Assembly (NCBI GenBank): GCA_013215055.1
Contig: JABSRQ010000051.1
Span: forward strand, 1-33,282
Source: Pseudomonadales bacterium
GTDB lineage: Bacteria; Pseudomonadota; Gammaproteobacteria; Pseudomonadales; DT-91
DNA length: 33,282 nt
Direction of reading: 5' to 3'
The position numbers and the translations under genes are program-made. The notes under the pieces were generated by a model. It made no database searches, was not told the DNA's origin, and worked only from the letters and a program-made list of their open reading frames with translations. Below, one piece after another: positions 1 to 7,191 of the stretch (position 1 is the stretch's first letter; every line of letters starts with the position of its first letter).

Positions 1-153
1 CCACCCGAAATCGAACATGAACGGCCAGAGCCTGAAATGCCTGATTCATCCCCATTTGCAGATAAGTCGCCATTTGATATATCGGACATAATTGCCGATA
101 GAAAAGAGCTGGAAGATGATGTTGAAGACTATCTTGATGACCGGGACGACTGA
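1..153 (+). CDS. C-terminal fragment of an unidentified acidic protein
   Basis: The window opens inside a reading frame that runs from base 1 to a TGA at 151-153, giving the last 50 residues of a protein whose start lies upstream. The tail is rich in Pro, Glu and Asp, with a Pro/Glu stretch near the start and an Asp/Glu cluster at the end. It looks like a disordered acidic tail and shows no recognisable domain. It ends 32 bases before the sensor kinase gene on the same strand, so it may share its transcript. Function unknown; the frame is credible because it is open throughout and followed by a double stop (TGATGA). Confidence 0.5.
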   Translation, partial: PPEIEHERPEPEMPDSSPFADKSPFDISDIIADRKELEDDVEDYLDDRDD

Positions 154-185
154 TGATAACTAAGGTTTAGGTTGCCAGATTCTTA

Positions 186-1790
186 ATGCAGAGTATATTT
201 TTTAAAATCTATGGCGGAATGATCTTAACGGTATTGATCGTAGTCTTTATCGCCAACGCTACTGCTATCCAGGTTAATCATTTTCGCTTAGAAAACTATA
301 TTCGCTCCATATCCTCCGGCACCTTTTCTTTGATAGAAGATGCGATGCAACGCCATGAACCCCAGCAGCAGCAGCAGTGGCTGGATGTGGTAGAAAAACT
401 CAGCAGTATTAAAATCGATTTATTAGATTTACAGACGCAATCATTTAGCGCCAGAGAATTAGAGCAACTGGATCAGGGGCTGCTATTAGTAAAAGCCGAT
501 GATGCTGGCAGCAAAACCGATATTTATAAATCACTGGCCGATGAGCCCAAGTGGGTTTTACATACCCAGATTTCCGATATCAATGAGCAGTTAGCCCGTT
601 TAACCGCGCTACTTATTGTGAATGAAATTCAGCGCCAGGAAGAGCTGGATGTCTCTGAAGTTTTAAACACTTTAAATCAACGTTTTGATTTTAGTTTGAA
701 TGTTATTCCAACGGAGCAGTTACAGCTCAGTTATGCTCAAATGCGCTTATTGCAGCGCAAAGAAATGGTGATTCATCTGCAAGAAAGTACGTTTGCGCTG
801 CCGGCTATCAGTGTTTATTCTCCGCTGCCAGGGCGTGATGATATCTTGCAGTTTGGCCCAGTTGAATTATTTGAATGGGCTCCGAAAAAGCCTATTTATG
901 CCCTGGTTTTTATCAGCTTTAGTGTGATCACTGGCATTTGTTATTTACTGATACGGCCTTTGCAGATCCGTTTAAATCGCATGGCCAAAGAGGTGGCGCA
1001 TATGGGGGGCAATGCAAGTGCTAGCGGGCGTTACAGTGTCAGGGTTACGGGCAACGATGTTTTGACGCAGCTGGGTGAAAATATCAACGCGATGGCGGGG
1101 CGTATTCAAAGTTTGTTATCGGCGCAAAAAGAATTAACCCGGGCGGTATCCCATGAATTACGTACGCCAATAGCCAGAATTAATTTTCATCTGGCCATAT
1201 TGGAAGAGCATCTACAGCCACATTTAACGGCCAAACATCAAAAATATATCGATGGTATTTATCAGGATGCGGATGATCTTGAGGCGCTGGTTGATGAGAT
1301 TTTAAGTTATGCCACCTTGGAGCAGGCACAACCAGAGTTAAATATTGCCCGTATCAATTTATCACAGGAGTTGGCGCTGCTGGTTGAAGAACTTGTTCCG
1401 ATCCGCCCAGATATTGATTTTATAAGCACTCTGGCTGATGATATTTATGTGCTTGTGGACAGGCATTATTTTATGCGCGCTTGTAAAAACTTATTGGTCA
1501 ATGCACAGCGCCATGCCAAAAAACAGGTGCAGATCTCTCTATCGCAGCAGTCGGGTAATTTTAAGCTGGTTGTTGATGATGATGGTCTGGGCATAGCCAA
1601 GCAAGATAGGGTGGCGATATTTGAGCCTTTTAAACGCCTGGATGCAAGTAGGAATAGAGCCTCGGGCGGCTACGGTTTAGGCTTGGCAATTGTGTTTCAA
1701 ATCATGCGCTGGCATCATGGTCGGGTGGACGTCGACGATGCACCTATCGGTGGCAGCCGTTTTATATTGCAGTGGCCTAGGGAAAAGTAG
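186..1790 (+). CDS. Sensor histidine kinase, RstB-like
   Basis: Inner-membrane sensor kinase of 534 residues. A membrane segment at about residues 8-28 and a second at about 237-258 enclose a periplasmic sensor region of roughly 200 residues. A HAMP-like linker follows, then the phosphoacceptor H-box (SHELRTP, His323), an N-box (NLLVNAQRHA), and G-boxes (DDDGLGIA and GGYGLGLAI). The DASRNRASGG segment resembles E. coli RstB. The periplasmic part holds five consecutive Gln encoded by a (CAG)5 run at 363-377. The start has no strong ribosome binding site. An OmpR-type regulator sits two genes downstream, with an outer-membrane protein between, and is the likely phosphotransfer partner. The signal is unknown; the family call is secure. 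Confidence 0.9.
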   Translation: MQSIFFKIYGGMILTVLIVVFIANATAIQVNHFRLENYIRSISSGTFSLIEDAMQRHEPQQQQQWLDVVEKLSSIKIDLLDLQTQSFSARELEQLDQGLLLVKADDAGSKTDIYKSLADEPKWVLHTQISDINEQLARLTALLIVNEIQRQEELDVSEVLNTLNQRFDFSLNVIPTEQLQLSYAQMRLLQRKEMVIHLQESTFALPAISVYSPLPGRDDILQFGPVELFEWAPKKPIYALVFISFSVITGICYLLIRPLQIRLNRMAKEVAHMGGNASASGRYSVRVTGNDVLTQLGENINAMAGRIQSLLSAQKELTRAVSHELRTPIARINFHLAILEEHLQPHLTAKHQKYIDGIYQDADDLEALVDEILSYATLEQAQPELNIARINLSQELALLVEELVPIRPDIDFISTLADDIYVLVDRHYFMRACKNLLVNAQRHAKKQVQISLSQQSGNFKLVVDDDGLGIAKQDRVAIFEPFKRLDASRNRASGGYGLGLAIVFQIMRWHHGRVDVDDAPIGGSRFILQWPREK

Positions 1791-1814
1791 CTTCTTAATA
1801 GCTTTAATAAAAAA

Positions 1815-3074
1815 ATGAATGTTAAACACTGTCTGTTTTCTTTGATATTGATGTTTTCTGGCTTGTGCCAGGGCGCTTTATCTTTGGATGCTACCTTACA
1901 AAAGGCTATTGCAGCGAGAAAACAAGCCAACTTTTCTGCCGCGATTGCCGTCTTAAAACCGATGGTGGAAAAAAACCGACAATGGTACCAGGGTCATCTG
2001 GAATTGGCGGTTAATTATTATAAATTGCAGCAATTTGATCATGCCGAAGAACATATTTCTGTTGTGTTGACCGATCCCAGTTTAACCTTGAAATCACGCC
2101 AAATTGCAGAATCTCTGCAATCAATAATACATTCTCCTAGCCATGCTCAAACCGATGTAAAAACGGCTGCTCGCTCGCCTCATCAATTCTCTGCCAATGG
2201 CTCTGTGGGTGTGGGCCATGATAATAATGCCAATATAGGCCCCGATGATGCTGAACTGGATATCGGTGGGCGTTTTATTGTCCCCGAGGCCCTTAAAACC
2301 AGTGATGATTATCGATTACTGACTCTAAGTGGTGGGTATAGCTATAAAAAACGCAGACCGCTTATTTTCTTTGATAAGGCGGTAGGTTTGCAGTGGCATA
2401 GCCGTGTCAGTGCCTACGATAAAAACTTCGATAGGCTGTCACGTTATGATTTAGGCTATGTGGTGGTGAATACCGGCCCCCAGTTTTATCAGACCAGGCG
2501 TTGGCAGCTGTATTTGCCGCTGCAATATTTAAGCATTGATTACGGCAATGAAAAGCTGGTGGATTATTTTGAATTTAATCCAGTATATTCTCTATTATTC
2601 GCGCAACATAAAATATCCGTGCGTGGTGGCATCACCGATAAACAATATGCCAATACGATAGAGCAAATTAGAAAAGACGGTCAACGTTATCGCCTCGGTG
2701 TTGAATACCGTTATAAACTCCATTCGCAGACAGCGCTCAAAACCGGCCTGGATTTTACCAATAATCAGGCCAAAGCCAAGAGTAGGGCGTATGAATCGTT
2801 AAAGCTTTCTGTGCGCATGGATCATGATTTTAGTCATCTGTTTTCGGCTTATAGCGCTTTAAGTTATGAAGATTTTAAATATCAGGCTGCAAATGAGATA
2901 TTCCCCGATGCGGCCAGAGAAGAAACCATGTTTAAAGCCGCTGTAGGACTATCGGCTACGTATAAATATTTTGTCAGTAATTTACTTTGGCGCTATGATG
3001 ATAAAAGTGCAAACCATGCGCTCTATATTTATGATAGACAGCGCATTGAGTTGAATATCGGTTTCAAATACTGA
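1815..3074 (+). CDS. TPR-containing outer-membrane beta-barrel protein, Slam-like
   Basis: 419-residue exported protein. Residues 1-23 form a signal peptide ending near CQGALSL. About residues 25-105 look like helical TPR-type repeats with the spacing of a small solenoid. From about 120 to the end the sequence alternates polar and hydrophobic residues and is rich in Tyr and Gly, ending in an aromatic (GFKY) as expected for a BAM-inserted barrel. A periplasmic TPR domain followed by a barrel, with a GVGHDNNAN segment at the junction, resembles surface lipoprotein assembly modulators (Slam/DUF560), although this is inference from layout. It starts 24 bases after the kinase stop, without an obvious Shine-Dalgarno, and lies inside the kinase-regulator operon. 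A substrate lipoprotein is not visible nearby. Confidence 0.6.
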   Translation: MNVKHCLFSLILMFSGLCQGALSLDATLQKAIAARKQANFSAAIAVLKPMVEKNRQWYQGHLELAVNYYKLQQFDHAEEHISVVLTDPSLTLKSRQIAESLQSIIHSPSHAQTDVKTAARSPHQFSANGSVGVGHDNNANIGPDDAELDIGGRFIVPEALKTSDDYRLLTLSGGYSYKKRRPLIFFDKAVGLQWHSRVSAYDKNFDRLSRYDLGYVVVNTGPQFYQTRRWQLYLPLQYLSIDYGNEKLVDYFEFNPVYSLLFAQHKISVRGGITDKQYANTIEQIRKDGQRYRLGVEYRYKLHSQTALKTGLDFTNNQAKAKSRAYESLKLSVRMDHDFSHLFSAYSALSYEDFKYQAANEIFPDAAREETMFKAAVGLSATYKYFVSNLLWRYDDKSANHALYIYDRQRIELNIGFKY

Positions 3075-3119
3075 TGGTTAGTATGACTTGATAATAAAAA
3101 ATACCTAGAGGGGCGCGTT

Positions 3120-3854
3120 ATGCAAAACCCAGTATCGGAGCAGGACACAGCACAGCACATCATGTTAGTGGAAGATGATGTGGTATTGGCTGAGGTCACC
3201 AAAGAATATCTACAGATGAATGGCTTTAAGGTCTCGGTAGAATCTGATGGCAATAGGGCGGTAGAGCGTATATTACAGGAACAGCCCGATTTATTGATTT
3301 TGGATGTGATGCTGCCGGGTAAAGATGGCATCGATATCTGCCGAGAAGTGCGCAAAGATTTCCATAGTCCGATAATGATGTTAACCGCCAGAACCGATGA
3401 GTTAGATCAACTGCTGGGGCTGGAAATTGGAGCCGATGATTATCTGTGTAAGCCGATTAAACCACGTTTATTGCAGGCCCGCATAAAAGCCATGTTACGC
3501 CGCGAAGAAACACTGGGTAGGCAGCTTGAGCAGAGTCAGGAAAAACGGCCACAGCGTGTGCTGGAGTTTGATGATTTACGTATTGATAATGGCACACGGC
3601 AGGTGACAATTGCCGGTGAAGAGATAGAATTGGCGACACCGGAATATGATATCTTGCATTTGCTGGCAGACAATGCCGGTGAAATCATCTCCCGAGAACA
3701 GGTGTTTGAGCAGGTCAGAGGCTTTGAATACGACGGTGCCAGCCGCTTTGTTGATATTACTATTTCACGTATTCGCAGCAAACTCGAAGGGGCTGCCCAG
3801 CCGGTTAAACGTATAAAAACCGTTCGCGGTAAAGGCTATTTATTTCTGCCTTAG
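3120..3854 (+). CDS. OmpR/RstA-family response regulator
   Basis: 244-residue transcription factor with an N-terminal receiver and a C-terminal winged helix. Receiver residues are in place: acidic pocket Glu18-Asp20, phosphoacceptor Asp62 in LILDVMLPGKDG, switch Thr89 and conserved Lys111 in CKPIKP. The DNA-binding half ends with the winged-helix signature VDITISRIRSKLE and a KTVRGKGYLF hairpin typical of OmpR/PhoB. A Shine-Dalgarno (tagaggggcg) precedes the ATG. It lies 45 bases after the outer-membrane protein gene and is the probable partner of the kinase at 186-1790. It probably controls its own operon, but no direct-repeat operator was identified. The name rstA is not assigned because synteny with E. 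coli is absent. Confidence 0.9.
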   Translation: MQNPVSEQDTAQHIMLVEDDVVLAEVTKEYLQMNGFKVSVESDGNRAVERILQEQPDLLILDVMLPGKDGIDICREVRKDFHSPIMMLTARTDELDQLLGLEIGADDYLCKPIKPRLLQARIKAMLRREETLGRQLEQSQEKRPQRVLEFDDLRIDNGTRQVTIAGEEIELATPEYDILHLLADNAGEIISREQVFEQVRGFEYDGASRFVDITISRIRSKLEGAAQPVKRIKTVRGKGYLFLP

Positions 3855-3893
3855 TCATAAAAAAGGGGGACGCGGCTTAGGCCGTATATTGGC

Positions 3894-3921
3894 TTGTATT
3901 CTTTCTCTTCAATGTTATCAT
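3894..3921 (+). promoter_or_regulatory. Candidate sigma70 promoter of the glutaredoxin gene
   Basis: TTGTAT at 3894-3899 and TATCAT at 3916-3921 are separated by 16 bases. Transcription would start near 3928, downstream of the in-frame ATG at 3920, which supports the ATG at 3971 as the real start of the glutaredoxin gene. Matched by eye only. Confidence 0.4.
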
Positions 3922-3970
3922 GCGCGGCAATGATGCCAGGGATGTTGGCTTATCTGAATTGAGAAAAACT

Positions 3971-4342
3971 ATGTTTGTAAAAGTCCTGCGTTTTGTTCTT
4001 GGTCGTATCGTGTTGTTGTTAAATCTTTTCACCCTGCCTAGAAAAGGCCGTCGTAGCGAAGATCAGATGCAGGCGATTCAATCGCAAGTAGATAAACATG
4101 TGCTGTATCAATTCACCGCCTGTCCTTTTTGTGTCAAGGTGCGCAGACAGATGCGCCGCTTAAACCTGGCGATTGAATGCCGGGATGCTAAAAATAATCC
4201 GGTGTATCAAAAAGAGCTGCAGGCCGAAGGTGGGCGTTTAAAAGTGCCGTGTTTGCGTATCGAAAAAACCGGTGGTGAAGTGTTGTGGATGTATGAGTCT
4301 GATGATATTAATCGTTATCTAAAGCAGGTTTTCCCGATTTAA
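3971..4342 (+). CDS. Membrane-anchored glutaredoxin-like protein
   Basis: 123-residue thiol-disulfide oxidoreductase. Residues 4-22 are hydrophobic and probably form a single membrane anchor. The glutaredoxin fold follows, with the active site Cys51-Pro-Phe-Cys54, a cis-Pro at position 93 (KVPCL) and the C-terminal glutathione-site segment ESDDINRYL. A longer in-frame ATG exists at 3920, but it falls on the candidate -10 box, and the ATG at 3971 has a GAG-type Shine-Dalgarno 8 bases upstream. It is monocistronic and converges on the next gene, their stop codons sharing bases. The CPFC motif suggests glutathione-dependent reduction of disulfides or mixed disulfides; the target is unknown. Confidence 0.85.
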   Translation: MFVKVLRFVLGRIVLLLNLFTLPRKGRRSEDQMQAIQSQVDKHVLYQFTACPFCVKVRRQMRRLNLAIECRDAKNNPVYQKELQAEGGRLKVPCLRIEKTGGEVLWMYESDDINRYLKQVFPI

Positions 4343-4358
4343 TGCCTATTGGCATTAA
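4339..4358. repeat. Perfect 8-bp inverted repeat over two convergent stop codons
   Basis: TTAATGCC and GGCATTAA flank a TATT loop. The left arm contains the TAA of the glutaredoxin gene and the stop codon of the opposing small gene. The hairpin can form in both transcripts. It lacks a T tract on either strand, so a role as a bidirectional terminator or 3'-end stabiliser is possible but unproven. Confidence 0.5.
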
Positions 4359-4659
4359 TACCTGCCATCTTCTGATGGCTTAATGCAATTTCTTCATGTA
4401 ATGCCTGTTGAACAATATCCTGATATAAATGAATGAGTTCCAAAGTAAGCTTGGCATAATGTTTATTGTGCTGAATAAACGGCAGGATATCGTGGGTGTG
4501 GTGCAACATGCCTTCTAAATGCTGCAGATCCAGGTCGTTGATATACTTTCCCTGCAGCGCTTTTTTGTGTAGTTCCCTCGCTTCGGGTAATTCTTGATTA
4601 ACCATCGCCATGCTGATGATTTCTGCGGTATGTGGGTCTTCTAAACGCGGGAGTAACAT
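4339..4659 (-). CDS. Small His-rich helical protein of unknown function
   Basis: 106 residues, apparently all-helical and soluble, rich in His and Leu. It shows recurring His pairs such as MLHHTHD and IQHNKHY that could bind a metal or haem, but no family is recognised. The ATG at 4659 is chosen because an AGG lies 8 bases upstream; a TTG three codons earlier (4668) would give a longer form but would place the start right on that AGG. The gene sits 48 bases downstream of the outer-membrane barrel gene on the same strand and may be co-transcribed with it. Its end overlaps the glutaredoxin gene by three bases. Function unknown. Confidence 0.6.
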   Translation of the reverse strand: MLLPRLEDPHTAEIISMAMVNQELPEARELHKKALQGKYINDLDLQHLEGMLHHTHDILPFIQHNKHYAKLTLELIHLYQDIVQQALHEEIALSHQKMAGINANRH

Positions 4660-4707
4660 GGCAATCAACCTAAAGCTTCTGTCCTCCCTTCTAGTATAGC
4701 GCCGGTT

Positions 4708-5445
4708 TTATAGCCTGGCACCAAAGCTTAATAAAATTTGTTGGCCTTCGTAAACCGTACCAAATTCATGGTTGGATAAATCCAGCCCCAGGTGACTCTC
4801 TCTGATCACAAGGCCGATTTCATAATTCTTCTCCGGTGATATAAGCAGTCCTGCGGATGCATAACCCCCTAAACCAAAGGCTTGTTCATATTCATTCACC
4901 ATATAAACATTTTGCGGTAAATTTACCGGATCATTGTCGGACTCCAGCCGTAAAGAGGCAAACGATAACGAAGGCCCGGCGGATACAAACAGTCTGGCAA
5001 AACTGGCAATCGGTAAATCAATCAATAAACCTGCAAAGGTGCCAAACATAAAGAAGTTATTTTTCACCCTGACATGGGTGGAGCCGCCATTGCTATAAAC
5101 CGAGACGGTATCATTTTGCCAGCTCATCATTGCTCCCGCTTCCCAGCCAAAACGTATCCAGTTACCGCCGGTAATCTGCTGGATGCCGCCGGTAAAAAAT
5201 GGCAGATCATCTAATTCACCTTCAAAGCTCTCATCGCCATCACCGATATGCAGCGTGCTATCACTTAATTTAAATTGGCCAATTTGCGCAAAGCTATAAC
5301 GGGGTTTGGCAGAGGCTCCGGACATATTGGTTTTGGGACCGTGGCCGCTGACATAGTCACTGCTATTGGCAAAGCTGCTATTTACGGTGAATACACTTAA
5401 CAATAGCGTGGCAAAAAAAGGGGATAAATAAATAGAAAATTTCAT
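4708..5445 (-). CDS. Outer-membrane beta-barrel protein of unknown function
   Basis: 245 residues with a clear signal peptide (about 1-26, hydrophobic FFATLLLSVF core, likely cut near FANSS). The mature part is a run of alternating amphipathic strands rich in Gly, Ser and aromatics, ending in ILLSFGARL, compatible with a small 8- to 10-stranded barrel such as the OmpW/OmpX type. A DGDESFEGELDD segment near mature residue 45 is very acidic and may form a loop or bind cations. The terminal residue is Leu rather than Phe, a weaker BAM signal. It is divergent from pyrB across a 97-bp gap holding a candidate promoter. No family name can be assigned safely. Confidence 0.65.
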   Translation of the reverse strand: MKFSIYLSPFFATLLLSVFTVNSSFANSSDYVSGHGPKTNMSGASAKPRYSFAQIGQFKLSDSTLHIGDGDESFEGELDDLPFFTGGIQQITGGNWIRFGWEAGAMMSWQNDTVSVYSNGGSTHVRVKNNFFMFGTFAGLLIDLPIASFARLFVSAGPSLSFASLRLESDNDPVNLPQNVYMVNEYEQAFGLGGYASAGLLISPEKNYEIGLVIRESHLGLDLSNHEFGTVYEGQQILLSFGARL

Positions 5446-5462
5446 GACGCAGCACAGCTTCC

Positions 5463-5491
5463 TTGTATGAATGGCTTAACAAACCTAGAAT
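5463..5491 (+). promoter_or_regulatory. Candidate sigma70 promoter of pyrB
   Basis: TTGTAT at 5463-5468, a 17-base spacer and TAGAAT at 5486-5491 (five of six matches to TATAAT) lie in the divergent gap upstream of pyrB. No leader peptide or attenuator with a T tract was seen between this and the GTG start. By-eye call. Confidence 0.45.
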
Positions 5492-5542
5492 ACCCCAAAT
5501 AGCCCGTTGTTGATAAATCTGAATTGAAAAAGTAGGTGTTCT

Positions 5543-6559
5543 GTGGACTTTCCAGCCAGTCATATCCTCTCCATTACGCAATTTGAACGCTTTGATATTG
5601 AACGTATTTTTACCGTGGCCGATCAGATGGAACCGTATGCCCACAGGCGCAAGATGACCCGCGTTTTAGAGGGGGCCATCCTGGGTAATATGTTTTTTGA
5701 AGCCAGTACCCGTACAAGGGTAAGTTTTGGCTGTGCCTTTAATCTGCTGGGCGGTGAAGTACGTGAAACTACTGGTTTTCAATCTTCGGCGATATCCAAG
5801 GGGGAATCCTTATACGATACCGCCAGAGTCTTAAGTTCCTACTCCGATGTGATTGCGATGCGCCACCCCGATGCGGGTTCGGTGGCAGAGTTTGCCAGTG
5901 CCAGTCGTGTGCCGGTGATCAACGGTGGTGATGGGGCCAATGAACATCCCACTCAGGCCTTGTTGGACTTATATACGATAAAATGTGAATTAGCTGCCAA
6001 GTGCCGCGAGGTGGACGGCCTGCGTATCGCCATGATCGGTGATCTTCGCCATGGCCGCACCGTGCATAGCTTATGTAAATTATTATGTTTATATAAAAAT
6101 GTGAAGGCGGTGTTAATTTCACCGGCCGAACTTTCTATGCCAGAAGAGTATGTAGAACAATTACGGGCCGCAGGCCATGAGGTGATTGTATCTGACGCGC
6201 TGGAGGCAAATATCTGCGATGTGGATATTGTTTATTCCACCCGCATTCAGGAAGAGCGTTTTTCATCGCAGGAAGAAGCCGATTTATATCGCGGCCGTTT
6301 CCGCTTAAATCAGGCGATTTATACCGAGTTTTGTCAGCCTAATACCGTCATCATGCATCCTCTGCCCAGGGATTCTCGTGCAACAGCCAATGAGCTGGAT
6401 GTGGATTTGGATGGCAACCCTAATTTGGCCATCTTCCGCCAGGCCGATAACGGGGTCTTGGTGCGTATGGCCTTGTTTGCGCTGGTTTTAGATGTGGCCC
6501 ATCTGGTGGATAAATACAGTAAAGATGTACCCTGGCATACGGCTAACCGCGTAATTTAG
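5543..6559 (+). CDS. pyrB: Aspartate carbamoyltransferase catalytic chain
   Basis: 338-residue cytosolic enzyme that joins carbamoyl phosphate and aspartate, the committed step of pyrimidine synthesis. The carbamoyl-phosphate loop is STRTR at residues 55-59; the 80s loop is SKGES, followed by GDGANEHPTQ, the linker IGDLRHGRTVHSL and the aspartate-site HPLPRD. The sequence resembles the E. coli-type catalytic chain. It starts at GTG with an AGG about 8 bases upstream. The family is usually near 310 residues; the extra length is a C-terminal extension ending WHTANRVI. No regulatory chain gene pyrI follows: the next gene is a Nudix hydrolase 11 bases downstream. Allosteric control by nucleotides is therefore uncertain. 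Confidence 0.93.
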   Translation: MDFPASHILSITQFERFDIERIFTVADQMEPYAHRRKMTRVLEGAILGNMFFEASTRTRVSFGCAFNLLGGEVRETTGFQSSAISKGESLYDTARVLSSYSDVIAMRHPDAGSVAEFASASRVPVINGGDGANEHPTQALLDLYTIKCELAAKCREVDGLRIAMIGDLRHGRTVHSLCKLLCLYKNVKAVLISPAELSMPEEYVEQLRAAGHEVIVSDALEANICDVDIVYSTRIQEERFSSQEEADLYRGRFRLNQAIYTEFCQPNTVIMHPLPRDSRATANELDVDLDGNPNLAIFRQADNGVLVRMALFALVLDVAHLVDKYSKDVPWHTANRVI

Positions 6560-6570
6560 GCTGGATTATC

Positions 6571-7191
6571 ATGAAAAAATTCCAGCAGCAGGATGTGCAC
6601 ATCGTTGCCGAAAATCTGGCTTTTGACGGTTTCTTTAAACTTAAAACGCTTACATTAAAACACGCTCTTTTTGCCGGTGGGCAATCCAGCGAGATTGAGC
6701 GGGAAGTATGTATACGTGGTGATGCGGTGGGTATCCTGCTGTATGACCCGGTATTACAGCAGTTTGCGTTAGTAGAGCAACTACGTATTGGTGTTCTCGG
6801 GCGAGAGCAATCGCCGTGGTTGCTGGAATTAGTGGCAGGCATGTTGGATAAAGAGAATGAAGACCCTGTTGATGTAGCCAGAAGAGAAACATTGGAAGAA
6901 GCTGGTTTAACGGTGCAGGCGATAAAACCGGTGATGCAGTATTTTTGCAGCCCCGGCGGCAGCACTGAATATTTTAGTCTGTTCTGCGGCAAGGTGGATT
7001 TACAGGATATAAAATCCGCGGTGTTTGGTGTGGCGGATGAAAATGAAGATATTCGCCTGCATATTTTAGCGGTAGATGACGTGATCAGCCGTTTAAATGC
7101 CGGTCAACTTAATAACTCGATGACAATCATCGCATTGCAGTGGTTTCAGTTAAATAAACCTATGTTAGATGATGCGTGGTTAAATACGTGA
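6571..7191 (+). CDS. nudF: Nudix hydrolase, ADP-ribose pyrophosphatase type
   Basis: 206-residue enzyme expected to cleave ADP-ribose to AMP and ribose 5-phosphate. The Nudix box begins at GMLDKENED and continues VARRETLEEAGL. Compared with the consensus G-x5-E-x7-RE-x2-EE-x-G it carries one extra residue between the leading Gly and the REx2EE helix. The N-terminal strand segment and the SPGGSTEYFSLF stretch after the box are typical of NudF-type ADP-ribose pyrophosphatases. The ATG has an AGG about 9 bases upstream and lies 11 bases after pyrB. The stop codon overlaps the murJ start, so pyrB, nudF and murJ probably form one operon. The substrate call is by family. Confidence 0.85.
   Translation: MKKFQQQDVHIVAENLAFDGFFKLKTLTLKHALFAGGQSSEIEREVCIRGDAVGILLYDPVLQQFALVEQLRIGVLGREQSPWLLELVAGMLDKENEDPVDVARRETLEEAGLTVQAIKPVMQYFCSPGGSTEYFSLFCGKVDLQDIKSAVFGVADENEDIRLHILAVDDVISRLNAGQLNNSMTIIALQWFQLNKPMLDDAWLNT

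Noticed and set aside
363..377. (CAG)5 as a phase-variable on/off switch
   Set aside because: Triplet repeats do not shift the frame, so it cannot act as an on/off switch; at most a length change.
213..420. CRISPR, tRNA or insertion sequence anywhere in the window
   Set aside because: No regularly spaced repeats, cloverleaf candidate or transposase was found on either strand by eye; coordinates here are only a placeholder for the whole window.
1715..1930. Minus-strand open frame across the kinase/barrel junction
   Set aside because: Shadow of two genes on the other strand; no ribosome site or recognisable protein.
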